A DNA stretch of 36,701 nt from Rugamonas violacea (GTDB lineage: Bacteria; Pseudomonadota; Gammaproteobacteria; Burkholderiales; Burkholderiaceae_D). Shown one piece after another: positions 25,241-33,797 of the stretch; position 1 is the first letter of the stretch, and each line of letters begins with the position of its first letter. Where the stretch lies: contig NZ_JAEMNU010000152.1 in NCBI RefSeq assembly GCF_016461825.1, forward strand, positions 1 through 36,701, in the 5' to 3' direction. The notes beneath the pieces are model-generated. The model did not search any database and was not told where the DNA came from. It worked only from the letters and a program-made list of their open reading frames with translations. Position numbers and translations under genes: made by a program.

Positions 25241-27587
25241 GACGGCTTTCGGAGGAAGAGGAGGCAAAACAGGGAACCAACAGCCAGACCAGAGCGGTCC
25301 CCAGCAGCATGGTCAGGCCGAAGGCCTGCAGCGCCGGGGTTTTGCTCAGGCCGAGCAGGCCGAAGGACAGGATCGTGTTGGCGGCCGACATGCCCACCGC
25401 CAGCCAGGGCGTGTGGTTGCGCCGGTCCGGATGTTCTTGCATGAAGATGCCGTAGTCGACGCCGACGCCGAGCAGCAGCATCAGCGCCAGCACGTGGAAC
25501 AGCTGCAGATTTTGCGCGGCGAAACCGAGCAGCGCCAGCGTGGCGACACTGGCCAGCGCGGTCGGCGCCAGCACGCGCCAGGTGCGCCGGCGGTAGCGCG
25601 GCAGCAGCAAGACGAACACCACGGCGTAGGCGCCCAGCACCACCCAGCCCATGTACTGGCGGTAGCGGCCCAGCACGGAGGAGATCTCGGCCACCTTGTC
25701 GACCCACTGCACGCCGTCGATGCCGTCGCCGGCGCGGCTGACCTGCGCCACGCTCTTGCCGTTCAAGCCGCGCAAGGCGACGATGCTGGCGTAGCCGCCG
25801 CCGGTCCGGCCCAGCCACAGATGGCGCCACGGCTCGCTGGCCGGGGTGCGCAGGAAATCGTCCAGGGTCAGCGGCGTGCCGGCGGCGCGCAAGCCGGCGC
25901 GGGTGGCGCCGATCCAGTCGGCGTCGGCGCCGGTCTGCGCGGCCAGGCCGCTCAGCGGGCCGCCGTCCTGCAGCAGCTTGGCCTCGACCAGCGCCAGGCG
26001 GGCGGCCTGGGTTTGCGCCGACGGCACCCAGTTCGACATGGCCTGGTAGCCTGAGATGCCGCGCCCGGCGATCTGCGGATCGAGGCGCAGCTTGAGCGCC
26101 TCCTCGCGTTGCAGCACCTGTTCGGCGCTGGCGCCGCGCACCAGGAAGTACTGCACCGGCGTCGGCGCGTCGAGCAGCTTGCTCAGTTTGATCTGGTCGG
26201 CGATCAGGTGCTTGGGCGGATTTTGCAGCAGGCGGATGTCGTCGTTGGCGCCCAGGCGGCTGATGCCGATGCCGGCGGCCAGCGCGAACAACGCCGCGGC
26301 GGCCAGCGTGGCGCGGTTCATGCGCAGCAGCGGCCAGCGCGCCAGCGCGGCGCCGTAGCGGCGCACCAGCAGGCCGCTTTTCAGCGCGCCCGCGCCGATC
26401 AGCACGGGGAACCAGAACACCACCGTCAACCAGGCGAACACCAGGCCGAGGGCGGAGAACACGGCCATCTGGCGCAGGCCGGGGAACGGCGTCAGCGCCA
26501 GGCCCATGTAGCCGATGACGGCGGCCAGCAAGGTCAGGCTGAGGCCGGGCAGCAGGCGCTTGAGCAGGGCCGGCGAGTCGAGCTTGTCGTCGGCGCTGAG
26601 GCGGTTGCTGAGGAAGTAGATGCCGTAATCCTGCGCCACGCCGATCAGGCTGGCGCCGAACACCAGCGTCATCAAGTGGATGCGTTCGAACAGCAGCCAG
26701 CACAGCGACAGCGAGCCGAGGCAACCGATGAAGATCGACAGCAGGATCAGCGCGATCGGCTTGAACGAGTGGAAGGCGAACCACATCAACAGGATGATGC
26801 CGGCCAGCGAGCCGAGGCCGATGGTCGACATTTCGCCGCTGGCCTGGGCGCTGGCGTTGGCCGCGTGCAGGATCACGCCGGCCTGGATCAGCTCCACCGC
26901 CGGCAGCGCCTGGCGCGCGGCGGCGCCGGCCTTGGCCAGCAGCGGCAGCACGCTCTCCTGCGCCGTCATCGACAGCGCCGGCACTTTCAAGGTCAGCGGC
27001 AGCAGCACGTACTGCGCCTTGTCGTCGGCGACGTACAGGTGGCCTTCGCGCGGGCGCACCGGCGTCTCCAGCGCGCGCTCCTGCACCCAGCCGGAGAACA
27101 GGCCGAAGGGATCGTCCTGCCAGGCGCCCAGCTTGGGGCCGCCGAAGGGGCTATACAATTTGCTCAGCGCCGACTGCAGCCAGAAGGCGGCCGGCTGCGA
27201 GCGCAACTGGCCCTCCTGCTGCGCCGTCAGCAGCGTCAGGCGGTGCTGCTGGAACAGCGTCAGCCAGTCGGCCTGGGTCTGCTCGTTGATCGCGGTCGCC
27301 GCGAACAGGTCGGGACGCGCCGCCAGCACGGCGCTGTAGGCGTCGGCGGCGCGCCTGGCGTCGTTCCAGTCGGCCGCGCCGACCAGCACCACCAGGCGCT
27401 GCTGGGCCGCGTCCACCATGTGGGTGAACGATTGCTGCAGCACCGGGTCGCGCTCCTGCGTCGGCAGCAGCGCCATGATGTCGGTGTCGGGCACGATGCG
27501 CTTGACCAGCCACAGATAGGCGTTATGCCCCAGCAGCAGGCTGACGACGAGCGCCCACAACAACGCCAGCGCGTGGACGCGCTTCAA
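25233..27587 (-). CDS. MMPL/RND-superfamily exporter of the aryl polyene cluster
   Basis: A 784-aa inner-membrane protein with one N-terminal helix, a periplasmic domain (about 35-250), a group of helices, a second periplasmic domain and a second group of helices, as in MMPL transporters. Each half contains the family's Asp-Tyr motif: GVAQDYGIYFLSN in the first and GVGVDYGIFMQEH in the second. It probably lifts the lipid-linked pigment from the inner membrane. It overlaps the LolA-like gene by 4 bases and the flavoprotein gene by 8. By position it equals the exporter (ApeM type) of other clusters. Confidence 0.88.
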   Translation of the reverse strand: MKRVHALALLWALVVSLLLGHNAYLWLVKRIVPDTDIMALLPTQERDPVLQQSFTHMVDAAQQRLVVLVGAADWNDARRAADAYSAVLAARPDLFAATAINEQTQADWLTLFQQHRLTLLTAQQEGQLRSQPAAFWLQSALSKLYSPFGGPKLGAWQDDPFGLFSGWVQERALETPVRPREGHLYVADDKAQYVLLPLTLKVPALSMTAQESVLPLLAKAGAAARQALPAVELIQAGVILHAANASAQASGEMSTIGLGSLAGIILLMWFAFHSFKPIALILLSIFIGCLGSLSLCWLLFERIHLMTLVFGASLIGVAQDYGIYFLSNRLSADDKLDSPALLKRLLPGLSLTLLAAVIGYMGLALTPFPGLRQMAVFSALGLVFAWLTVVFWFPVLIGAGALKSGLLVRRYGAALARWPLLRMNRATLAAAALFALAAGIGISRLGANDDIRLLQNPPKHLIADQIKLSKLLDAPTPVQYFLVRGASAEQVLQREEALKLRLDPQIAGRGISGYQAMSNWVPSAQTQAARLALVEAKLLQDGGPLSGLAAQTGADADWIGATRAGLRAAGTPLTLDDFLRTPASEPWRHLWLGRTGGGYASIVALRGLNGKSVAQVSRAGDGIDGVQWVDKVAEISSVLGRYRQYMGWVVLGAYAVVFVLLLPRYRRRTWRVLAPTALASVATLALLGFAAQNLQLFHVLALMLLLGVGVDYGIFMQEHPDRRNHTPWLAVGMSAANTILSFGLLGLSKTPALQAFGLTMLLGTALVWLLVPCFASSSSESRHD

Positions 27588-28219
27588 AACAGGGCCGCCT
27601 CTTCCGCCGTCATCGCGCCCTCGCCCGACTGGATCGCCGAGAAGACGATAGTGGTGCGGTCGCCGCTGGCTTCGCTCATGACAATGCTCTTCACAAAGGC
27701 GCCGCCCTCCAGCTTGATGCTGCCGATGGCCTTGGCCAGCGCCGGCTCGCGCGCCTTCAGCGCCACGCTCCAGCTGCTCGCCTCGGCCGTGCCGTCGACT
27801 TCGAACAGCGTTTCGAGCTGGCCCAGGTCGCCAGCCAGCAGCGAGAACAGCACGCTGTTAATCATCCGCACGGTCGGCTCGGTCTTGGCGTCGAGCCGCA
27901 TGGCGACACGGTCGCCCTGGTAGTTGACGATCTCGTCGCGGGTCAGCCGCAGCGTGCTGGGGAAAGGCTGCAGGGTGCGCCACAGCACGCCCTTGCCGTT
28001 GACGACACAGAAGCGGCCGTTGGCGGCCAGCGGCTTTTTCATGCCGGCCAACTGCTTGCTCTGGTCGAAGCGGCCGCACATCAGCTTGGGCTTGGCCAGC
28101 ATGGCCTGGATCTTCGCCACCGGCGACGGCGCGGCCGTCGCCACGCTGGCCACGGCGGCCATGCCGGCGCAAGCCGCCAACAGAATGCTCAGTACACTTC
28201 GTTTCACAGTCGGCTTCAT
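27584..28219 (-). CDS. LolA-like outer membrane carrier protein
   Basis: A 211-aa periplasmic protein with a signal peptide (hydrophobic 8-28, cleavage near VATAA) and the half-barrel pattern of LolA relatives. Segments such as GRFCVVNGKGVLWRTLQPFPS and LLAGDLGQLETLFEVDG show the alternating strands. LolA proteins shield lipid moieties while crossing the periplasm; here the cargo is probably the lipidated pigment. It sits between the thioesterase and the MMPL exporter, overlapping each by 4 bases (ATGA), the same order as in described aryl polyene clusters. Confidence 0.82.
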   Translation of the reverse strand: MKPTVKRSVLSILLAACAGMAAVASVATAAPSPVAKIQAMLAKPKLMCGRFDQSKQLAGMKKPLAANGRFCVVNGKGVLWRTLQPFPSTLRLTRDEIVNYQGDRVAMRLDAKTEPTVRMINSVLFSLLAGDLGQLETLFEVDGTAEASSWSVALKAREPALAKAIGSIKLEGGAFVKSIVMSEASGDRTTIVFSAIQSGEGAMTAEEAALF

Positions 28220-28650
28220 ACGGCTTCGATTCCCAATTTTTCAAATAGCACGGGCGGCGACACGAAGCACATCTCCTTGCTGGCGATGTGGACGGCGACC
28301 TGGGTGGTGCTGGCGCGGTTGAGGCGTTTGCCGGTTTCGGCGTCGGTGATCAGATACTCGATCTTCAAACGGTTTTCCCATTCGACGATGTCGGCGCGCA
28401 GCTTGAGCTTTTGGCCGAAGGTGGCCGAGTTCACATAGCGCAGGTGCATGTCGATGACCGGCCAGGCGTAGCCGGACTGCTTCATCGCCGGATAGTTGTA
28501 GCCGATCTTGTCGAGCAGCGCGCAGCGCACCACTTCGAGATACTTGACATAGCGGCCGTGCCAGACGATCTCCATCGGGTCGAGGTCGAAGAACTGCACC
28601 TGCATCTCCACCTCGGCGAACCAGCGGCTGTCCTTGGGCGGCTTAGACAT
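28216..28650 (-). CDS. apeK: 4-hydroxybenzoyl-CoA-type thioesterase ApeK
   Basis: A 144-aa single hotdog thioesterase of the YbgC/4HBT group. The catalytic region reads QFFDLDPMEIVWHGRYVKY (18-36), with the Asp and the aromatic-His-x-x-Tyr pattern of the family. It probably edits or releases thioesters during pigment synthesis. Its start overlaps the ammonia-lyase stop by 8 bases (ATGTCTAA) and its stop overlaps the LolA-like start by 4. Confidence 0.85.
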   Translation of the reverse strand: MSKPPKDSRWFAEVEMQVQFFDLDPMEIVWHGRYVKYLEVVRCALLDKIGYNYPAMKQSGYAWPVIDMHLRYVNSATFGQKLKLRADIVEWENRLKIEYLITDAETGKRLNRASTTQVAVHIASKEMCFVSPPVLFEKLGIEAV

Positions 28651-30199
28651 ACAGCTCCCAGGCCTTGGCGCGGATGCGCTCGATCAGCAGGCGCAGGTCC
28701 GGTTCGAGGCGGCGGTCCTCCTGCACCGGGGCGACGTCGGCGCCCAGCTCGGCCAGCATGCGCGTCAGGGCGGCCTGCGGCGGCAGCTCCGGATTGGCCT
28801 GCTGGCGCAGCCAGACGCCCTGGCGCACCGTAATCAGCAGCGCGGCGACGACCTGCTCGGTCAACTGCAGCACGCGCAGGCAGTCGCGCGCGGCGATGGT
28901 GCCCATGCTGACCTTGTCCTGGTTGTGGCATTCGGTCGAGCGCGAAAACACCGAGGCCGGCATGGTCAGCTTGAGCGCCTCGGCGGTCCAGGCCGAAACG
29001 CTGATCTGCAGCGCCTTCAGGCCGTGGTTGATGGCGGCGCGCGGGCCGGTGGCGCCCGACAGGTTGGACGGCAGGCCGTGGTTGTAGCGGCTGTCGACCA
29101 TCAGCGCCATCTGGCGGTCCAGCAGGTCGGCCAGGTTGGCCACGGCGTTCTTCATGCCGTCCATGGCGAAGGCGATGTGGCCGCCGTAGAAGTGGCCGCC
29201 GTGCAGCACGCGCTCGCCGTCCGGGTCGATCAGCGGATTGTCGTTGGCACTATTGAGTTCGTTCTCGATCGAGCTGCGGAAGAAGGGCAAGGCGTCGGCC
29301 AGCACGCCGATCACGTGCGGCGCGCAGCGGATCGAATAGCGGTCCTGCAGGCGCTTGCCGTTGCGCTCCCACTGCTCGGTCGGCAGGTCGCTGCGCAGCC
29401 AGGCGGCGACGTTTTGCATGCCAGCGTGCGGCTTGGCGGCGAACAGCACCTCGTCGAAGTGGTGGGCGTTGCCGTCCAGCGTGTACGAGGCCATTGCCGT
29501 GATGCGGGTGCACAGGCGGCTCAGGTACTCGGCGCGGTCGTAGGCCAGGCAGGCCAGCGCGGTCATCACGGCGGTGCCGTTCATGATCGCCAGGCCCTCC
29601 TTCGGCCGCAGGCGCAGCGGCGTGATGCCGGCCGCGCGCAGCGCCTCGGCGGCCGGCACCTGGACGCCGTCGCGCCACACCTCGCGCTCGCCGCACAGCA
29701 CCGCCGCCAGGTAGGACAGCGGGGTCAGGTCGCCGCTGGCGCCGACCGAGCCCTCGGACGGGATCAACGGCAGCAGGCCGGCGTCGAGCAGGCGGGTGAT
29801 CTGCAGCAGCAGCTCGACGCTGACGCCGGAGTAGCCCTTGCTCAGCGAGGCCAGGCGGGCGGCCAGGATGGCCCGCGTTTGCGCCGGGTCGAAGTACTCG
29901 CCCAGGCCGCAGCCGTGGTAGGTGTACAGGTGGTGCGGCAGCTCGGCGACCAGCTCGGCCGGCACGTTGACGGTGCAGGAGTCGCCGTAGCCGGTGGTGA
30001 CGCCGTAGATGTTGCCGTCCTCGCGCAGCAGGCGGTCGAGGAAGTCGGCGCCGCGCGCGATCATGGCGCGGAACACGGGATCGTCCGACAGCGTGGCGCC
30101 GGCCTCGCCGTGGGCGATGGCGACGATGTCCTCGATGCTCAGGCGCTCGCGGTCGAAGCGCACGGCGCGGCGGGTGGTTTTCAGGTCAGCGGGGTGCAT
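28643..30199 (-). CDS. aromatic amino acid ammonia-lyase (HAL/PAL/TAL family)
   Basis: A 518-aa lyase. The Ala-Ser-Gly triad that forms the MIO cofactor is at 154-156 in GSVGASGDLTPLSY, and Y65 in YGVTTGYG is the catalytic-type tyrosine. ENELNSANDNPLID is the conserved central motif. Substrate-selecting residues read Y94-H95 (in TYHGCGLG), neither the FL of typical PAL nor the HL of Rhodobacter TAL; histidine at the second position also occurs in HAL and in Flavobacterium TAL. In a pigment cluster it most likely makes coumarate or cinnamate from Tyr or Phe as source of the aryl starter. The ATG at 30199 overlaps the acyltransferase gene by 14 bases; the frame continues upstream but offers no better start. 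Confidence 0.88.
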   Translation of the reverse strand: MHPADLKTTRRAVRFDRERLSIEDIVAIAHGEAGATLSDDPVFRAMIARGADFLDRLLREDGNIYGVTTGYGDSCTVNVPAELVAELPHHLYTYHGCGLGEYFDPAQTRAILAARLASLSKGYSGVSVELLLQITRLLDAGLLPLIPSEGSVGASGDLTPLSYLAAVLCGEREVWRDGVQVPAAEALRAAGITPLRLRPKEGLAIMNGTAVMTALACLAYDRAEYLSRLCTRITAMASYTLDGNAHHFDEVLFAAKPHAGMQNVAAWLRSDLPTEQWERNGKRLQDRYSIRCAPHVIGVLADALPFFRSSIENELNSANDNPLIDPDGERVLHGGHFYGGHIAFAMDGMKNAVANLADLLDRQMALMVDSRYNHGLPSNLSGATGPRAAINHGLKALQISVSAWTAEALKLTMPASVFSRSTECHNQDKVSMGTIAARDCLRVLQLTEQVVAALLITVRQGVWLRQQANPELPPQAALTRMLAELGADVAPVQEDRRLEPDLRLLIERIRAKAWELYV

Positions 30200-31127
30200 C
30201 GGGGGTATCCAATTCGGGTAGGTGCCAAAAATCGTAGAAATTAAACCACTGCAGCGGCGCGCGCAGGCAGTGGTGTTCGAGCCGTTTGGCGTAACTTGCC
30301 GCCAGCCCGGCCAACATGCTATCGCGCTGCTTGCGCGGCAGGCGCACGGCATCGGCGAAGGGCTCGATGTGCACCTCGGAGAAGGCGCCCAGGCGCAGCG
30401 AGAACAGCAGGTAGATCGGGCATTGCAGCACGCTGGCCAGCACGTAGGGGCCGACCGGGAAGGCGGCCGGCGCGCCCATGAAGTCGGCCAGCGCGACGCG
30501 CGGATGGGGCGAGACGGGCACGCGGTCGCCGGCGATGACGACGAACTCGCCGCGCGCCACGCGCTCGGACAGCAGCATCGCCGTGGCCGGCGTCATCTCG
30601 GTCACCTGCAGCAGATTGAGCTGGCTTTCCGGGTTGAGCCGGGCGAGCATCTGGTTGAAGGCGCGGGCGTGGCGGGTGTGCACCAGCACGGTCAGTTTGA
30701 TGTCGTGGCGCTGGCGCGACAGCACGCGGCACAGCTCCAGGTTGCCCAGGTGGGAACAGATCAGCAGGCCGCCCCTGCCCTGTGCCAGCGCCTGGTCGAT
30801 CAACTCGGTGCCGAAGAAGCGCACGGTGTCGAGTTTGAACAGGCCGCCCCACAGCAGCATCTTGTCGAGGATGCCCTCGCCGAAGCTGGCGAAGTGGCGC
30901 AGCACGCCGGGCAGCGGCCGGCCGGCTTGCCGGCGCACCCGCGCCAGGAACTCGGCCGAGGCGCGCCGCGCCCGTGGTTGGCTCAGCAAGTACCAGCCCA
31001 GCACCGGGTACAGCACGACGCGGAAGGGCCAGCGGCCGAACACGCGGCAGATCCAGAACAGCAGCCGCATGCCGGCGACAAAACCGACCTCGTTGAGCGA
31101 AGCCCAGTGCTGGCCGCGCGCCGTCAT
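30186..31127 (-). CDS. LpxL/HtrB-like lipid acyltransferase
   Basis: A 313-aa membrane-associated acyltransferase of the lauroyl/myristoyl lipid A type. An N-terminal hydrophobic region (18-50) precedes LICSHLGNLELCRVLSRQ, whose H-x4-E is the catalytic motif of the family, and FVVIAGDRVP follows. It probably adds an acyl chain to the glycosylated pigment or its lipid anchor. In the E. coli-type cluster this domain is, as I recall, fused to the glycosyltransferase as ApeJ; here it is a separate gene. The ATG at 31127 overlaps the glycosyltransferase stop by ATGA, which keeps the two coupled. Confidence 0.85.
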   Translation of the reverse strand: MTARGQHWASLNEVGFVAGMRLLFWICRVFGRWPFRVVLYPVLGWYLLSQPRARRASAEFLARVRRQAGRPLPGVLRHFASFGEGILDKMLLWGGLFKLDTVRFFGTELIDQALAQGRGGLLICSHLGNLELCRVLSRQRHDIKLTVLVHTRHARAFNQMLARLNPESQLNLLQVTEMTPATAMLLSERVARGEFVVIAGDRVPVSPHPRVALADFMGAPAAFPVGPYVLASVLQCPIYLLFSLRLGAFSEVHIEPFADAVRLPRKQRDSMLAGLAASYAKRLEHHCLRAPLQWFNFYDFWHLPELDTPDAPR

Positions 31128-31885
31128 TGAACACGCTCGGCGGACGGGCGGCGCCACTTGCGCGCCAACAGCAAGGGGATGCGCGGCAGCATGCCGAAGA
31201 ACAGCTTGGTGTGCATCCAGGAGATCAGCAGGTTGTCGCGCCACAGGCGGAAGTGCGACACGCCGTCGCTCGGGTAGGAGACCCGGGTCGGCAGGTTGAC
31301 CACCTCCAGGCCGCGCCAGAACAGCCGCACCAGGATGTCGGTGTCGAAGTTCATGCGCGCGCCTATGCTGCGGCGCGCCGCCAGCGCGTTGACCGGCGCC
31401 AGCGGATATACGCGGAAGCCGCACATCGAGTCCTTGATGTCGAACGACAGCGTGTTGATCCAGACCCAGACGTGGGTGGCGTAGCGGCCGTACAGGCGCG
31501 CCTTCGGCACCGACTCGTCGTAGATCGGATGGCCGGCGATGATCGCCGCCGGGTGGGCGGCGGCGGCGGCCAGGAAGCGCGGCACGTCGGCGGTGTCGTG
31601 CTGGCCGTCGGCGTCGATCTGCAGCGCGTGGCTGTGGCCCAGCGCGGCGGCTTGGCGGAAGCCGCTCAACACGGCCACGCCCTTGCCCTGGTTGCGCGCC
31701 AGCCGGAGCAGCGTGACGCGGCCGGGGTGGGCCAGCGCCAGCGCGTCGAGCGCCAGCGCGCAGGGCGCCGAACTGCCGTCGTCGACCAGGATGCAGGGCA
31801 CGTCGTGGCGCAGCAGGCCGTCGAGCACGGCGCCGATGGCGTGTTCGTGGTTATAGACGGGGACGACGATACAGGGCTTAAACAC
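31124..31885 (-). CDS. glycosyltransferase family 2 (dolichol-phosphate-mannose-synthase-like)
   Basis: A 253-aa GT-A fold enzyme. It starts with CIVVPVYNHEHAIGAVLDG, has LVDDGS, NQGKG and the metal/nucleotide motif DADGQHD (about 91-97). A C-terminal amphipathic segment may hold it at the membrane. It likely attaches a sugar to the pigment or its lipid carrier. It overlaps the apeH-apeI fusion gene by 8 bases (ATGTTTAA) and the acyltransferase by 4. It corresponds to the N-terminal half of ApeJ in clusters where the two are fused. Confidence 0.87.
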   Translation of the reverse strand: MFKPCIVVPVYNHEHAIGAVLDGLLRHDVPCILVDDGSSAPCALALDALALAHPGRVTLLRLARNQGKGVAVLSGFRQAAALGHSHALQIDADGQHDTADVPRFLAAAAAHPAAIIAGHPIYDESVPKARLYGRYATHVWVWINTLSFDIKDSMCGFRVYPLAPVNALAARRSIGARMNFDTDILVRLFWRGLEVVNLPTRVSYPSDGVSHFRLWRDNLLISWMHTKLFFGMLPRIPLLLARKWRRPSAERVQ

Positions 31886-33797
31886 CGGCCTCCCCCGCTG
31901 CGAACAGAATGCGGCCGCTGGCGTGCTGGCCCTCGTCCGACAGGTAACGGAACTGCAGGGTATTCTTCTGGCTGTCGTGCAGCAGCTCCAGTTGCACTTC
32001 GCGGTCGGGCCGGATCACGTGCTGGAACTTGAGCGCGTTGACGCACTTGAAATGCGCCGGCAGCGCGAAGTACCGGCGGCCGTAGTGGATCGCCCATTCC
32101 AGCTGCACCACGCCCGGCAAAATCGGCGCGTCGTCGAAGTGGCCGGCGAAGTACAACAGGTTCGACGGCGCGCTCACGGCCAGCAGCACGCGCGGCGGCG
32201 TCGACGCAAGGTCGATTTCGAGTTCGCGCAGATGCGGCAGGCGCGGGGCGACGGCGGGTGCGGCGGGCGCGGCGGCGCCGGCCGTCTCGTCGAGCAGCGC
32301 CAGCAGGGCCGCCAGCGTGGTCTTGCCCTGCGCGTTGATCGGCATGCTGTCCAGGTAGCGCCAGCGGCGCGGCAGCGCCACCGCCTCGACCACCTCGGCC
32401 AGCGCGGCGCGCAGCCGGGCGTTGAGGGCAGGCTTGCCGGCCGAGGCCAGCAAGGCCTGCCCGGCGGCCGTCGGCACGCCGAAGGCGGCCAGCTTCTGCC
32501 GCTCGCCCGCCACCGGGTCGCACAGCACGACGCGCGCCTCGCGCACCATGCCGCTGGCGATCAAGGCCGCTTCCATGGCGTCGAGCGAAACGCGCTTCTC
32601 TTCGATTTTGACAATGCGGTCGCTGCGTCCCAGCAGCAGCAGGCGCGCTTCTCCGGCCGGGCCAAGCTGCTCGACCCGGGCGACGCGGTCGGCCAGCGTC
32701 AGCCACCCATCGTCGGCCAAATGGGCCGAGCAGACCTCCAGCAGATTGTCGCCGGCGGCCAAACGCCAGGCCACGCTGGGGAAGGCCAGCCAGGACTCGT
32801 CGCTGCCGGCGCGGCGCTGACGCCAGGCGATGCCGCCGGTCTCCGAGCTGCCGTAAACTTCGATCGGCACCTGGCCGAGCAGCTTGCCGCTGGCCTGCGC
32901 CGTCTCCAGCGGCAGCGGGCCGCCGGACGAGAACACGGCGCGCAAGGTGCGCGCGGCGCAGCCCCAGTCGAGCTGCGCGGGCAGCCGCTTCAAATGGGCT
33001 GGGCTGGCCACCAGCACGCAGGGACCGGCCGCCAGCGCCAGCGCCAGTTGCTCGGGATAGGCCAGGCTCAGCGCGTGGATGGGGCGGCCCACGCTGAGCG
33101 GCCACAGCACCTTGAACAGCAGGCCGTAGATGTGCTGGTGCGACACCGTCGCCAGCACGGCGGCGCCGTCGGCGGCGGCGCCGAACAGCGCCTCCAGCGT
33201 GGCCACTTCGCTGGCCAGTTGCGACAGCTTCTTGGGGATCGCCTGGGCGGCGCCGGTGCTGCCGGAGGTGAACACCACCAGCGCCGGAAAGTCGGCCGCC
33301 AGCGCGGGCCACGGCGCGGCGTCGGAATGGTCGAATACGCCGCGCCGGTCGGCAGCGGAGTCGGCGCCGGCGCCGGCGCTATTCTGGGCGTTGGCGTTGG
33401 CGTTGGCGTTGGCGTTGGCGTTGGCGTTGGCGTTGGCGCTGGCATTGTCGGCGGCGTTCTCCGGCGGCGCCAGCGGCGCCAGCGCGGCCGGGAACTCGCC
33501 GAGGAAGCCGTCGACCTGGCGGCGCAAGGCGGCGCAGCTGGCCTCCAAGGTGTCGGCGCTGAGCCAGACGGTCTTGCCGGCCTGCCAGGCGCCCAACAGC
33601 GCGGCGCCGAATTCGAGGCTATCGTCCAGATACAGGGCGAAGTTGCGCCCGGCGCGGCCTTGCAACAGCGCGCGCCAGGCGCCCGCCCGCGCCATGAAGT
33701 GGGCGTTGTGCAGCGGCCGGCCGGCATGCCAGCCGACCAGGGCGTCGGCGCCGCGCGCGGCCTGCAACGCCGCCAGTCGGTACAAATTCTCAGACAT
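31878..33797 (-). CDS. apeH: fused aryl-acid AMP ligase and dehydratase (ApeH-ApeI)
   Basis: A 639-aa fusion of two enzymes that are separate in E. coli-type clusters. Residues 1-500 are an acyl adenylating enzyme: P-loop VFTSGSTGAAQAIPK (175-189), YGSSETGG (315-322), hinge LLLGRSDRIVKIEEKR (387-402) and catalytic-type lysine K492 in NAQGKTT. It should activate the aryl acid and load it on an ACP. An Ala/Pro linker (505-520) leads to a hotdog dehydratase (525-639, ApeI) with the FabA/Z-like GHFDDAPILPG (H553) and E567. Between the N-terminal lobe and the P-loop lies a low-complexity Asn-Ala repeat (about 113-137) coded by a hexamer tandem repeat. It overlaps apeG and the glycosyltransferase gene by 8 bases each. 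Confidence 0.92.
   Translation of the reverse strand: MSENLYRLAALQAARGADALVGWHAGRPLHNAHFMARAGAWRALLQGRAGRNFALYLDDSLEFGAALLGAWQAGKTVWLSADTLEASCAALRRQVDGFLGEFPAALAPLAPPENAADNASANANANANANANANANAQNSAGAGADSAADRRGVFDHSDAAPWPALAADFPALVVFTSGSTGAAQAIPKKLSQLASEVATLEALFGAAADGAAVLATVSHQHIYGLLFKVLWPLSVGRPIHALSLAYPEQLALALAAGPCVLVASPAHLKRLPAQLDWGCAARTLRAVFSSGGPLPLETAQASGKLLGQVPIEVYGSSETGGIAWRQRRAGSDESWLAFPSVAWRLAAGDNLLEVCSAHLADDGWLTLADRVARVEQLGPAGEARLLLLGRSDRIVKIEEKRVSLDAMEAALIASGMVREARVVLCDPVAGERQKLAAFGVPTAAGQALLASAGKPALNARLRAALAEVVEAVALPRRWRYLDSMPINAQGKTTLAALLALLDETAGAAAPAAPAVAPRLPHLRELEIDLASTPPRVLLAVSAPSNLLYFAGHFDDAPILPGVVQLEWAIHYGRRYFALPAHFKCVNALKFQHVIRPDREVQLELLHDSQKNTLQFRYLSDEGQHASGRILFAAGEAGV
33387..33446. 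repeat. hexanucleotide tandem repeat inside apeH
   Basis: Eight perfect GGCGTT units on the plus strand (33387-33434), followed by two imperfect units (GGCGCT, GGCATT). On the coding strand this is AACGCC, giving Asn-Ala repeats. Unit length is divisible by three, so slippage would change protein length without shifting the frame. Confidence 0.9.
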
